Shown here: in pieces, positions 8,037-16,748 of the stretch | Layout of the letters: the number at the start of each line of letters is the position of its first letter | Numbering within the stretch: the stretch's first letter is position 1 | Origin: Clostridia bacterium | GTDB taxonomy: Bacteria; Bacillota; Clostridia; UMGS1883 | Assembly: GCA_017472685.1 (NCBI GenBank) | Contig: JAFUOO010000015.1 | Location: forward strand, 1 to 52,932 | DNA length: 52,932 nt | Reading direction: 5' to 3' | Notes under the pieces: generated by a model | What the model saw: only the letters and a program-made list of their open reading frames with translations | Databases searched by the model: none | Told to the model about the DNA's origin: nothing | Program-made: the position numbers and the translations under genes

Positions 8037-8155
8037 AAGCGCTCGATTTTCGCAAAATCGTACGCGCCTGTTATTATTTTTATTAATAATAAAAATATTA
8101 TTTATATTATTATTTTTATTATTTATATTATTATTTTTATTGTTATTCTTTTCTT
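8037..8155. repeat. Hairpin and AT-rich (TTATTATTT)n low-complexity tract
   Basis: The 407-bp gap between the HAD gene and ftsZ holds a hairpin, CGATTTT cgc AAAATCG (about 8041-8059, inside GCGC...GCGC). It is followed by roughly 85 bp of A/T-only sequence made of irregular TTATTATTTTTATTATTTATA repeats (8071-8155). Open frames through it encode only Ile/Phe runs without a ribosome-binding site, so no gene is called. Confidence 0.6.
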
Positions 8156-8302
8156 ATTCCCTTTCTTATTCACAGTTCTTATTCTCTTTTATATTGTTAT
8201 CTTAAATACGCCTGACCGCCCTTTTCTCCCCCTCGGTTAAATAATACCATGAATGAAAGTAGCATTTCGCCTCAACCTTCAAAACCTGCCACAAAAGAGC
8301 AC

Positions 8303-8335
8303 AAAAAAAGAGCACTGCTTCCGCAATGCCCTTTT
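8303..8335 (-). terminator. Intrinsic terminator of ftsZ / dcw cluster
   Basis: Minus strand AAAGGGCATTGC ggaa GCAGTGCTCTTT, a 12-bp stem with two G-U pairs, followed by a T-run. It begins 13 bp after the ftsZ stop and marks the end of the dcw cluster. Confidence 0.88.
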
Positions 8336-8347
8336 AAATTATTACTC

Positions 8348-9409
8348 TTACTTCAAGAAGTTGGGAACATCGATTGTTTCTTCCTCTGCCTTCATAAGGT
8401 TTGAGAAGAAGTTGTCCTCTTCGCTCTTTTCTTCCTTCTTTTCGCCACCGAATTCACCGTCAAGACCTGTAGCAATAACAGTAATTCTGATTTCGTCTTC
8501 CAGGCTTTCGTCGATAGAAGCACCGAAGATAACTGTAGCATCCTCGCTAACTCTTTCTTCGATAAGCTGAGCAGCAGCATTTGTTTCGAGAAGGTTAAGG
8601 TCTCTGCCGCCTGTAATATTGATAAGTACGCCTGTTGCGCCATCGATTGTTGTTTCAAGAAGTGCACTTTCAACAGCAGCCTTGGCAGCAGCTTCTGCAC
8701 GGCCTTCACCCTTAGCAACACCGATACCCATATGTGCGTAGCCTGCGCCCTTCATAACTGTTGTTACGTCGGCGAAGTCAACGTTGATAAGACCTGTATC
8801 TGTGATAAGGTCGGCAATGCCCTGAACACCCTGACGAAGAACCTCGTCAGCTGTCTTGAAAGCGTCCATAAGGCTTGTCTTAGCGTTGGATATGTCAAGA
8901 AGACGGTCGTTGGGAATTACGATAAGTGTATCAACATTCTTTCTGAGCTCTTCAATACCGCCCATAGCCTGAGCCATTCTCTTCTTGCCTTCGAAAGCGA
9001 AGGGCTTTGTAACAATACCAACTGTAAGGATACCCATTTCCTTAGCAATGCCTGCAACAATGGGAGCCGCGCCTGTACCTGTACCGCCGCCCATACCTGC
9101 AGTAACGAACACCATGTCAGCGTCCTTGATTGCATTTTCAACTTCGCTTCTTGTTTCTTCGGCAGCTTTCTTGCCGATTTCAGCCTTACCGCCTGCACCC
9201 TTACCGCCTGTGAGCTTGTCACCAATCTGAATTTTTTCTTCAGCTTCGCTGCGGAGAAGTGCCTGCTTGTCCGTATTGATACAGATAAAGTCAACACCCT
9301 TGATGCCTGCTTCAACCATTCTGTTAACAGCATTGTTACCGCCGCCGCCAACACCAATAACCTTTAACTTCTGTGCAAGATCCATTGTATCTGCATATTC
9401 CATTCTCAT
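8348..9409 (-). CDS. ftsZ: Cell division protein FtsZ
   Basis: FtsZ is the tubulin-like GTPase that forms the cytokinetic ring. The 353-aa product has the T1 loop [15 protein letters not shown] (about 17-31), the tubulin signature [10 protein letters not shown] (107-116), the T7 loop NVDFADV with catalytic Asp, a short variable linker ([13 protein letters not shown]) and the C-terminal anchor peptide TIDVPNFLK. The first ATG follows AAGGGGG; a second ATG two codons later is also possible. It ends the dcw cluster, but ftsA, which normally precedes it, is absent: ftsQ lies directly upstream with a 98-bp gap that carries its own promoter. A different membrane tether such as SepF, not seen here, would be needed. 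Confidence 0.98.
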   Translation of the reverse strand: MRMEYADTMDLAQKLKVIGVGGGGNNAVNRMVEAGIKGVDFICINTDKQALLRSEAEEKIQIGDKLTGGKGAGGKAEIGKKAAEETRSEVENAIKDADMVFVTAGMGGGTGTGAAPIVAGIAKEMGILTVGIVTKPFAFEGKKRMAQAMGGIEELRKNVDTLIVIPNDRLLDISNAKTSLMDAFKTADEVLRQGVQGIADLITDTGLINVDFADVTTVMKGAGYAHMGIGVAKGEGRAEAAAKAAVESALLETTIDGATGVLINITGGRDLNLLETNAAAQLIEERVSEDATVIFGASIDESLEDEIRITVIATGLDGEFGGEKKEEKSEEDNFFSNLMKAEEETIDVPNFLK

Positions 9410-9452
9410 GAGGAGTCCCCCTTATATAAAAATCTACATTATACTTTAGCCT

Positions 9453-9481
9453 ATTATATCACAACGATTATGCATATTCAA
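9453..9481 (-). promoter_or_regulatory. ftsZ-proximal promoter
   Basis: Minus strand TTGAAT (9476-9481), 17-bp spacer, TATAAT (9453-9458) in the ftsQ-ftsZ gap. A second TATAAT lies 18 bp downstream. It would let ftsZ be expressed independently of the long dcw transcript. Confidence 0.65.
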
Positions 9482-9507
9482 GCAAATATTTAAATTTTTT
9501 TCAATTT

Positions 9508-10254
9508 CTACTCAATAGTATTGCGGTAGGTATAGTTTTCCGACTGCATGTTTATAACGCCTGTTGCATCAGCTCCCAGCTCGGAAATCATTGCCTTTAC
9601 GTAGTTGAACTTAAGGTCGTAATCGTTAAGTCCGCCCAGCTCAATTTTGAGCTTTCCGTTATAGCGGAACACAATGTCACTTTTCTTTGTGACATCAATT
9701 TCGGTAACAAAGGGTGTAAGGGCGTATTCATCAAAGGTGTCCATCAGATTGGTGAGCACCTCAAACTCGTCCTCTTTTCCGCTTTTGAGCTTTACCTTTT
9801 CGCCCAAGTCCGCCTTTATAACACTGATGCCCTTTACAATGGGGGCACCTGAAACCGGCAACGCCTTGCTCACACGGCAAAGCGCCCTGCCGGCTTTATT
9901 TATTCCCACGTACATTCCGCCGTAATCCACATATGCACAAACAGTGCCCTCTTTAACCTCAATAAGCACCGTGCCGGGAAGACGGCGTTTTATTTTAACG
10001 TCCTCAACGTAGCCAAGCTCCTTTATGCCCTTTTCGGCGCTCGCCTTGTTTATGGCAAAAATGTTTTTGTTTTCCCTTATGCCCGAGGCAATGAGCACCT
10101 CAGCCTTGGCATTATACTCCGTGCCCGATATTTTAATGTGGGTAATGTTAAACAGCGGTGTCAGAAACAACACTACTGCCGCAATTATAAGAAGCAGCAG
10201 CGCCAGTATGAATTTTGGGTTAATCCTTACCCGTCTTTTCTTCCTTTTAGCCAT
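9508..10254 (-). CDS. ftsQ: Cell division protein FtsQ/DivIB
   Basis: A 248-aa bitopic divisome protein: basic cytosolic N-terminus (MAKRKKRRVRINPK), one membrane segment (about 15-36), and a POTRA domain starting FNITHIKISGTEYNAKAEVL followed by the FtsQ-type beta region (PGTVLIEVKEGTVCAYVDYGG). It links FtsL/FtsB-type proteins to the septal transglycosylase. It is 15 bp after murA in the same operon. Length is typical of Gram-positive DivIB without long tails. Confidence 0.92.
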   Translation of the reverse strand: MAKRKKRRVRINPKFILALLLLIIAAVVLFLTPLFNITHIKISGTEYNAKAEVLIASGIRENKNIFAINKASAEKGIKELGYVEDVKIKRRLPGTVLIEVKEGTVCAYVDYGGMYVGINKAGRALCRVSKALPVSGAPIVKGISVIKADLGEKVKLKSGKEDEFEVLTNLMDTFDEYALTPFVTEIDVTKKSDIVFRYNGKLKIELGGLNDYDLKFNYVKAMISELGADATGVINMQSENYTYRNTIE

Positions 10255-10269
10255 TTTGTATCTTCCTTT

Positions 10270-11532
10270 TTAATAATCTGCCGTATTATTTATCCTTATG
10301 TCTCCGCCCAATGCGGTTATATTCTCAACAAAGCTTTCATAGCCGCGCCCTATGTGCCCCGCATCCTCCACAACGCTTTCGCCCTGAGCTGAAAGTGCCG
10401 CAATGACAAGTGCCGCACCACCACGCAAATCAGGTGCAATCACTCTGGCTCCCGTAAGTGCCCTGGGGCCCCTTATAATGGCGCTTCTGCCCTCGGTGAC
10501 AATGTCTGCGCCCATTTTGTTGAGCTCATCTGCAACCCTGAAGCGGTTTTCAAAAATATTTTCCACAATAACGCTGGTGGAATCGCCCTTTATAAGATGA
10601 GGCATAAAAACAGACTGTGCATCCGTTGGGAAGCCCGGGTAGGGCATGGTTTTTATCATGTCTGCGCTTTTTATTTTCCTGGGCGCACGCAGATAGGCTC
10701 TGTCGCCGAAAAATTCAATCCTTGCGCCCTCTTCCCGCAGCTCGTTTGTAATTGCCGTTAAGTGCTCGCGCCGAACGTTTTCCAGTTCAATTTCGCCATT
10801 GGTTGCCATTGCCATACACATGTAGGTGGTTGCCGCAATTCTGTCGGGTATTATTCTGTAGCTTATACCCCGAAGAGAAGGTACACCCTCTATATGTATG
10901 GTGCCTGTGCCTCCGCCCGTTATCCTTGCGCCCATGGCGTTAAGAAAGGCTATAAGGTCAATTATTTCGGGCTCACGTGCGGCGTTTGTTATAACGCTCT
11001 CGCCCTTTATCTTCACTGCGGCAAGTATGGTGTTTTCCGTTGCACCAACGCTTGGGAACGCCAGATGCACATTTGCGCACTTTGCCTCCGAGGCATCCGT
11101 TTCAATAAAGCCTGCCTCCTCCTTGACCTTTATGCCAAGGCTTTTTAAGGCTTTAAGGTGCAAATCAATGGGTCTTGCCCCCAAAAGACAGCCCCCGGGC
11201 ATGCTCACCCTTGCCTTTCCCATGCGCATTGTCACCGCCCCTAAGAAAACTATGGAGCTACGTAGCTTCCGCATAAGCCTTTCGGGTATTTCCATGTTAA
11301 AGGCATCGGTTGGGTCAACGCTGACGCAGTTGAGCGCATAAGTAACCTTGCAGCCCAACTCCTTGAGTATTTCCGTAGTTGTCTTTACATCACTGAGGTG
11401 TGGGCAGTCAAGTATTTCGCATTTGTCATTGGCAAGAATGCTTGCCGCAAGTATGGGCAACACGCTGTTTTTTGCGCCCTGCACCCTTACCGTGCCGCCA
11501 AGCTCTCTTCCGCCTTTTACAATATATTTCAA
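10270..11532 (-). CDS. murA: UDP-N-acetylglucosamine 1-carboxyvinyltransferase MurA
   Basis: MurA transfers enolpyruvate from PEP to UDP-GlcNAc, the first committed step of peptidoglycan synthesis, and is the fosfomycin target. The 420-aa protein shows VQGAKNSVLPILAA (substrate Lys and Asn), PGGCLLGARPIDLHL with the catalytic, fosfomycin-reactive Cys, and TMPYPGFPTDAQ. The only start supported by a ribosome-binding site is a TTG: AGGAGG lies 10 nt upstream, and the protein then begins MKYIVKGG as expected. It follows a 263-bp hairpin array after murG and is 15 bp before ftsQ. MurA between murG and ftsQ is a known Firmicutes arrangement. Confidence 0.97.
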   Translation of the reverse strand: MKYIVKGGRELGGTVRVQGAKNSVLPILAASILANDKCEILDCPHLSDVKTTTEILKELGCKVTYALNCVSVDPTDAFNMEIPERLMRKLRSSIVFLGAVTMRMGKARVSMPGGCLLGARPIDLHLKALKSLGIKVKEEAGFIETDASEAKCANVHLAFPSVGATENTILAAVKIKGESVITNAAREPEIIDLIAFLNAMGARITGGGTGTIHIEGVPSLRGISYRIIPDRIAATTYMCMAMATNGEIELENVRREHLTAITNELREEGARIEFFGDRAYLRAPRKIKSADMIKTMPYPGFPTDAQSVFMPHLIKGDSTSVIVENIFENRFRVADELNKMGADIVTEGRSAIIRGPRALTGARVIAPDLRGGAALVIAALSAQGESVVEDAGHIGRGYESFVENITALGGDIRINNTADY

Positions 11533-11602
11533 AAACAGTGCACCTCCTGCTACATTCTATGAAGCAGGAAGGCATGGTGTGAAGCGCTTTGCTACGCTGC
11601 GC

Positions 11603-11799
11603 AATGATATGCGCAAAGCGCATGATATGGCTTCGCCATGATATGTTGCGCAGCAACATAATATGAATTTCACAGAAATTCATTATGGTTGAAATTCCGT
11701 ATGCGGAATTTCTTCCGAAATGCACGCAGTGCATATCATGCCACAGGCAAATCATGACAACACAGTTGTCATATCATGCAAGCTGTGCTTGCATATCAT
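11603..11799. repeat. Hairpin array HA1 (murG-murA spacer)
   Basis: Successive small hairpins are joined by GAT on the left side and ATC on the right: GCGCaaaGCGC, GGCttcGCC, GTTGCgcaGCAAC, GAATTTC aca GAAATTC. Next comes a core hairpin GAAATTCCG tatg CGGAATTTC with GTTG before it and CTTC after it (11691-11712), then TGCACgcaGTGCA, GCCacaGGC, GACAACacaGTTGTC, GCAAGCtgtGCTTGC. Most hairpins sit inside ATG...CAT. The last linker supplies the TGA stop codon of murG. Slots match HA2, HA3, HA5 and HA6, except that the core is of Z type. Confidence 0.85.
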
Positions 11800-12896
11800 T
11801 TTACCAACTCTTTTACTATCGCATAAATCTTTGCGCATGCGTCCTTCTGCCCCAACTTAAGTGAGCAGTCGCGCATTTTTATAAGGCTTTCCCTGTCGCC
11901 TAAAACGTCAAGTATTGCGCCCTTAAGGCTTACGCCCGAGAGTTCGCTTTCCAAAAGCACCTTTGCGGCACCGTTTTTCTCTAAGTAGCGCGCATTCTGC
12001 TCCTGATGGTTGTGTGCAACGTAAGGGCTGGGCACAAGGACCGATGCCTTGCCCAAAGCATTAAGCTCGCTTATGGTAATTGCGCCTGCACGGCAAATTG
12101 CCATATCTGCCGCACCCAAAACGCAGTTCATGTTGTAAATATAGGGCAAAAGCGCAAGGCTTGTCATGCCCTTGTAGTCAATATTTCTCTCCTCAAGTCG
12201 GGCAGTTATTTTTTCAAAGTGCTTTTCGCCCGTTGCGGCAATAAGGTTAAAGCCCTCAAAGCCAGCCTCCAGCATTTCAACCAGGGCATCGTTCATTCTT
12301 TCGGCACCTAAACTGCCGCCAAAGAAAAGCACAATGGGCTTATTGTCAAAGCCGTATTCATTTCTCACGCAGTCTGTGTCAATTTCGTCAAAAAGGTTGG
12401 GACGCAAGGGGTTGCCCGTAAGAGCACACGCCTTTGCGTCAATCATTTCCTCTGTTTCGGGGAAGCTTATCATTGTAACATCAGCCTTTTTGGCAAGCAT
12501 GTTTATGGCAAGCCCGGGGTGCACGTTCTGCTCGTGAATAATTGTGGGAATACCCCTCTTGTGTGCCGCACCGATTGCAGGCACGCAGGCATAACCGCCC
12601 GTGCCTATAACAATGTCGGGCTTAAATTCATCAATAATTTTTCCCGCTTCTATTTTGCTTGTTATAAACTGCGTAAAAACCTTTATGTTCTCGAGCGTAA
12701 GCTTTCTTTTAAGACCCGAGACCTTTACAAATTTAATGTCAAAGCCTTCCTTGGGAACTAAGGTTTTTTCCAAGCCACGTTCTGTTCCCACAAACAAAAA
12801 TTCTGCTTCGGGCTCCATTTCCTTTATATATTTTGCAATTGCAACTGCAGGGTTAATGTGTCCTGCTGTACCGCCGCCTGTAAGTAAAACACGCAT
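11796..12896 (-). CDS. murG: UDP-GlcNAc:lipid I N-acetylglucosaminyltransferase MurG
   Basis: MurG (GT28) converts lipid I to lipid II on the inner leaflet. The 366-aa product opens with the glycine-rich acceptor loop MRVLLTGGGTAGHINPAVAIA, has the second G-loop FFGGSLGAERMND, the CRAGAITISELNALGK motif that binds the UDP-sugar, and PSPYVAHNHQEQNARYLEKNGAA. The start is ATG. It is 38 bp after ftsW. Its stop codon is provided by the edge of hairpin array HA1. Confidence 0.97.
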   Translation of the reverse strand: MRVLLTGGGTAGHINPAVAIAKYIKEMEPEAEFLFVGTERGLEKTLVPKEGFDIKFVKVSGLKRKLTLENIKVFTQFITSKIEAGKIIDEFKPDIVIGTGGYACVPAIGAAHKRGIPTIIHEQNVHPGLAINMLAKKADVTMISFPETEEMIDAKACALTGNPLRPNLFDEIDTDCVRNEYGFDNKPIVLFFGGSLGAERMNDALVEMLEAGFEGFNLIAATGEKHFEKITARLEERNIDYKGMTSLALLPYIYNMNCVLGAADMAICRAGAITISELNALGKASVLVPSPYVAHNHQEQNARYLEKNGAAKVLLESELSGVSLKGAILDVLGDRESLIKMRDCSLKLGQKDACAKIYAIVKELVK

Positions 12897-12934
12897 TTAT
12901 AACAACTCCCGTAAAAAATTAATATAATCCTTTG

Positions 12935-14098
12935 TTATTTACCCTTGTTTTTAAGGTTTTCCCTTGAAATTGCAAGCAGTATTCCAAAGCCCGTCAGTGT
13001 TACCAGCATACTTGAGCCGCCAAGGGAAAACAGCGGCAGCTGCATGCCTGTTGAAGGCATAAGGCGTAAAACTACCCACATATTAATAGCCACCTGGAAG
13101 CCCGTAAGCACCGTTATTCCGAAGGCGGTGTATGTACCAAAAGCATCCTTGCAGTTAAGGGCAATGGTTATGCCGCGCCATATTACAATGCAGAACAAAA
13201 GCACAATGAAAACAGAGCCTATAAAGCCTAATTCCTCGCCCACAATTGCGAAGATATAGTCGTTCTCCGCCTCGGGCAGGTAGGAATACTTCTGTCTGCT
13301 GTTGCCAAGCCCCAGCCCGAAAAGCCCGCCGCTGCCAACGGCGTAAATAGCCTGTGTTGCCTGCCAGTTGTTGCCCTGCACATCGGCACTCTTGTTAAGG
13401 AAGCCCGTAATTCGGTCCATACGGAAGCCCGTTGCCAGAATTATCGCACCTATTGCGCCGCCGCCAACAAGCCCCACAGGGAGAAGCTTTCCCCAGTCTG
13501 CGCCTGCCGCAACAAGCATTACACCGCCAACAAACAAATGCACCAGTGCCGCCGAAGCGTGACGCTGCAAAAGAAGACATATTGCAACGGGGCCGCCCAC
13601 AATTGCCAGGTTTAAAAGAAGCTCCTTCCAGGTTTTGAGTGAGCCCTTTTTAATAACCGACAGCCTTGTTGCAAGGGTAAGTATCATAATGTACTTGGAA
13701 AACTCCGAGGGCTGCAGGCTGCCTATGAAGGGCACGGCAATCTGACGCCTTGCGCCGTGCGAATCCATGCCTATGAACGCAACCAGTATCATCAGCACCC
13801 CAATGGCAAGATAGGCAGCAAAGCTGTACTTTTTTAAGACTTTGTAGTCAACAAAGGTTGATATTGCAAACATGAAAGCCAGACCTATCGCCGCAACGGC
13901 TGCCTGCTTTGCAATGGGTGCATAAACCCTGCCCGAGGACATGTTCGCCGCACTGGATGTGGAAAACAGCATTGTGAGCCCTATAACAAGGAGCACAAGC
14001 ACAGTAAAGAGCAAAATAAAGTCCACATTGAGTATACCCAGGGTCCTCTTTTTCTTTTTCATTTGTACAACGTTCGAGTTGCCCGATTTTTTTGCCAT
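12935..14098 (-). CDS. ftsW: Septal peptidoglycan glycosyltransferase FtsW/SpoVE (SEDS)
   Basis: SEDS-family polytopic membrane protein (387 aa) that polymerises lipid II with the class B PBP encoded upstream. It has about ten membrane segments, and the family motifs QPSEFSKY, NDYIFAIVGEELGFIGS and GMQLPLFSLGGSSM are all present. The chosen start (MAKKSGNSNVVQ) has AAAGGAATATTGACA in front. A longer in-frame opening of 27 codons would translate hairpin-array sequence and has no ribosome-binding site, so it is rejected. The usual dcw order is mraY-murD-ftsW, but here array HA2 stands where murD should be. Confidence 0.95.
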   Translation of the reverse strand: MAKKSGNSNVVQMKKKKRTLGILNVDFILLFTVLVLLVIGLTMLFSTSSAANMSSGRVYAPIAKQAAVAAIGLAFMFAISTFVDYKVLKKYSFAAYLAIGVLMILVAFIGMDSHGARRQIAVPFIGSLQPSEFSKYIMILTLATRLSVIKKGSLKTWKELLLNLAIVGGPVAICLLLQRHASAALVHLFVGGVMLVAAGADWGKLLPVGLVGGGAIGAIILATGFRMDRITGFLNKSADVQGNNWQATQAIYAVGSGGLFGLGLGNSRQKYSYLPEAENDYIFAIVGEELGFIGSVFIVLLFCIVIWRGITIALNCKDAFGTYTAFGITVLTGFQVAINMWVVLRLMPSTGMQLPLFSLGGSSMLVTLTGFGILLAISRENLKNKGK

Positions 14099-14118
14099 TG
14101 TCAATATTCCTTTCTTAA

Positions 14119-14340
14119 TGATGATATGCCTGCGGCATGATATGAAATCCGAGGCTTCCATGATATGCGCGGTGTGCATTGTGGTAGATTTGCATTCCTT
14201 CCCGCTTCGCTCGCGAGGATTGCAAATCTTATCAAAATGAAAAATCTTTGATTTTTTACATTAATGAACCGCAGGTTCATATCATGTTGCCTCGCAACAT
14301 ATCATTACGCCGTAGCGTTATTTCATGCGTAAGCATATCA
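14119..14340. repeat. Hairpin array HA2 (mraY-ftsW spacer)
   Basis: Opposite orientation to HA1, HA3 and HA6. Read on the minus strand: GCttacGC; a TAACGC/GGCGTAA hairpin; GTTGCgagGCAAC; GAACCtgcGGTTC; core hairpin AAAATC aaa GATTTT; ATTTTGATAAGATTTGC...GCAAATCT around a 28-nt loop; CTACCACAATGC; then TGCACaccGCGCA, GGAAGCctcgGATTTC, GCCgcaGGC. Linkers are GAT(AT) before and (AT)ATC after the core. The array ends one base before the mraY stop codon. It lies inside the dcw transcript. Confidence 0.88.
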
Positions 14341-14341
14341 T

Positions 14342-15283
14342 TTACCTAAGCCCGATATAGCAAACTGCTGCAAGAATTAACGTAACGAGAGTGAACACTC
14401 CCACAATTTTTGTTTCCTTCCAGCCACACATTTCAAAATGGTGGTGTAAGGGTGACATCTTGAAAACTCTTTTTCCTGTTGTTTTAAAGGAAGTCACCTG
14501 AATGATAACGCTGAGTGTTTCAAAGAGGAAAACAAAGCCTGCAATAATGAGTGAGAATTCAAGCCCCATCATAACTGCTGCCGCAGAAAGAATGCCGCCT
14601 AAATAAAGTGAGCCTGTATCTCCCATGAAAACCTTTGCAGGGAAGAAATTGTAAATAAGAAAGCCCAACGTGCCGCCAACAGTGGCACCTATTGCAACAC
14701 TTACGCCCTCAAAGCCAAGCTTTAATGCCGCCAGAAGGAAAAACAGTGCGCATGCCGCAGATACGCTTGATGCCAACCCGTCAACACCGTCCGTAAGGTT
14801 AACGCTGTTTACAGTTGCAAGCATTACAAGCATCACAAAGGGAATAAAGAGCCAGCCAAAGTCAACACTTCCTGCCATAAAGGGGATTTTAACCGCATGG
14901 GAGGAGGCAAAGTATACATAAACTGCCGCACCCAGTGCAACAACACTTTGGCACAGGAATTTTGCCGAGGCGGAAAAGCCCTTGTTCCGCTTTTTAACAA
15001 CCTTTATATAGTCGTCAACAAAGCCAACCGCGCCAAAAAGTGTGCCGATTATAACAACAAACAGCACTTCCTTCGAGCGTGACACGATAAGCGACGCAAC
15101 CGCTATTGCAAGGATAAAGCCCAAGCCGCCCATTGTGGGTGTGCCCTGCTTTTTTGCGTGCCAGGTGGGGCCGTCCTCTAAAATCATCTGTCCAAACTTG
15201 AGCTTCTTAAGAAAAGGAATAAGAAGCGGCGTAACAATGGCTGTTATTACAAATGAAATTGCAAGACTTATTATCCAACTCAT
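14342..15283 (-). CDS. mraY: Phospho-N-acetylmuramoyl-pentapeptide transferase MraY
   Basis: MraY makes lipid I by moving phospho-MurNAc-pentapeptide onto undecaprenyl phosphate. The 313-aa polytopic protein has about ten membrane helices and the family hallmarks KKQGTPTMGG, FVDDYIKVVKKRNKG (catalytic Asp pair), NLTDGVDGLA, FMGDTGSLYLGG (nucleotide-binding Asp) and MSPLHHHFEMCGWKE. It starts 17 bp after murE. All catalytic residues are visible. Confidence 0.98.
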   Translation of the reverse strand: MSWIISLAISFVITAIVTPLLIPFLKKLKFGQMILEDGPTWHAKKQGTPTMGGLGFILAIAVASLIVSRSKEVLFVVIIGTLFGAVGFVDDYIKVVKKRNKGFSASAKFLCQSVVALGAAVYVYFASSHAVKIPFMAGSVDFGWLFIPFVMLVMLATVNSVNLTDGVDGLASSVSAACALFFLLAALKLGFEGVSVAIGATVGGTLGFLIYNFFPAKVFMGDTGSLYLGGILSAAAVMMGLEFSLIIAGFVFLFETLSVIIQVTSFKTTGKRVFKMSPLHHHFEMCGWKETKIVGVFTLVTLILAAVCYIGLR

Positions 15284-15300
15284 GACAAAACCTCATTTCA

Positions 15301-16734
15301 TCAATTCTTCTGTTTAAGACATTCCTTCACAACTTCTCTTTCATCGAAGTGAATTGTGCCCTCTTTAAAAATCTGGTATGTTTCGTGCCCTTTTCCTGCG
15401 AGAATGATTACGTCACCCTCCGCTGCATAATCAAGAGCATAGGCAATTGCCTCACGCCTATTCTCAATGCAGATATAGTTATCGCCATTTTCCATGCCTG
15501 CCACAATGTGCTTCATAATGGTAGTAGGCTCTTCGCCCCTGGGGTTATCGCTTGTAACGATAACATAGTCGGAAAGGCTTTGTGCAATAGAGCCCATGAT
15601 AGGTCTCTTTTTGTTGTCACGGTCGCCGCCGCAGCCAAAGAGGGTTATAACCCTGCCGCGTGCAAAGCCACGTACCGCTTTTATAACGTTTTCCAACCCG
15701 TCGGGCGTGTGTGCATAGTCAATTATAACCGTATAGGGCGTAAGCGTGGGCACAACCTCGAGCCTGCCCTTTACACCGCGGGCAATAACAAGCCCCTTTT
15801 CAATGTCCTCGCCACTCATGCCAAGGCAATATGCGCCCGATGCCGCAGCCAACGCATTATAAACCGAGAACTGTCCCGGAATAGAAAGCCTTATAAGCCT
15901 TTCTTCGCCATTGAAGCTGACACTAAAGGCAATGCCGCGCTCGCGGAGCTTTATGTCCTCCGCCTTAAGGTCGGAAGGCTTTTCGATTGAATATGTCACA
16001 ACATTTTTTGCACCCTCAAGCATAACGGAAGAGTATTCGTCGTCAACGTTTATTGCCGCCGTTTTGCTCATTGTAAAAAGCTTAGCCTTAGCCTTAGCAT
16101 AGTTTTCCATTGTTTCGTGGAAGTCCAGATGGTCCTGGGTAAGGTTTGAGAAAATGCCCACCTCAAACTGTATTCCGTACACTCTGTCAAGCTCTAAGGA
16201 GTGGCTGGAAACCTCCATAACAACATACTCCGCACCGCCGTCGTACATTTTTTTGAAAAGCTCGTGCAGCTCGCGGGATTCGGGTGTTGTTCTTTCGGAA
16301 TCTATTGCTTCATCGCCTATAAGTATCTGATTTGTGCCTATAAGACCGCACTTTTTGCCCTTCAATTCAAGAATTTGTTTAATAAGATAGCTTGTTGTGG
16401 TCTTGCCGTTTGTGCCTCTGATGCCCACAATTTTCAGCTTGTCAGCGGTGTTGTCAAAAAAGCTCTTCGATGCCATTGCAAGAAACTTTCTTGAATCGGG
16501 CACTTTTATATAATTATTTTCGCATCGAGCCTCCTCGCCCACAACAACCTTGGCGCCTGCGGCAAAAGCCTTTTCTATAAACTGATGTCCGTCACTTTTA
16601 AAGCCCTTTATTGCCACAAAGAGCGAGTTTTTCGTAACCCTTCTGGAGTCGTAGCAAATATCTGTTATGTCAACGCTTTCAAGCACTTCGTCAACTTTAA
16701 GGTCAGTGCCAGCAAATATATCCTTAAGGCGCAT
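15301..16734 (-). CDS. murE: UDP-MurNAc-L-Ala-Glu:meso-diaminopimelate ligase MurE
   Basis: A 477-aa Mur ligase with the ATP-binding P-loop GIRGTNGKTTTSYLI, the carbamylated-Lys region, SSHSLELDRVYG, YAHTPDGLENVI and GCGGDRDNKKRP. The amino-acid selectivity motif is SDNPRGEEP: DNPR is the meso-diaminopimelate type, not the lysine type. This predicts A1-gamma peptidoglycan. It is 14 bp downstream of the PBP gene and 17 bp before mraY, so all three are probably co-translated. Confidence 0.96.
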   Translation of the reverse strand: MRLKDIFAGTDLKVDEVLESVDITDICYDSRRVTKNSLFVAIKGFKSDGHQFIEKAFAAGAKVVVGEEARCENNYIKVPDSRKFLAMASKSFFDNTADKLKIVGIRGTNGKTTTSYLIKQILELKGKKCGLIGTNQILIGDEAIDSERTTPESRELHELFKKMYDGGAEYVVMEVSSHSLELDRVYGIQFEVGIFSNLTQDHLDFHETMENYAKAKAKLFTMSKTAAINVDDEYSSVMLEGAKNVVTYSIEKPSDLKAEDIKLRERGIAFSVSFNGEERLIRLSIPGQFSVYNALAAASGAYCLGMSGEDIEKGLVIARGVKGRLEVVPTLTPYTVIIDYAHTPDGLENVIKAVRGFARGRVITLFGCGGDRDNKKRPIMGSIAQSLSDYVIVTSDNPRGEEPTTIMKHIVAGMENGDNYICIENRREAIAYALDYAAEGDVIILAGKGHETYQIFKEGTIHFDEREVVKECLKQKN

Positions 16735-16748
16735 TTTTATCGTCTCCT

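Noticed and set aside
8010..8240. 76-codon plus-strand frame rich in Ile and Phe
   Set aside because: It is a by-product of the A/T-only repeat tract: no ribosome-binding site, no recognisable domain.
11603..11799. CRISPR array
   Set aside because: Repeats are short variable palindromes with 3-5-nt constant linkers, not constant repeats with variable spacers of about 30 nt; no cas genes.
14099..14179. 27-codon N-terminal extension of FtsW
   Set aside because: It translates hairpin-array sequence (ATG...CAT units give many false starts). The downstream ATG has a proper ribosome-binding site.
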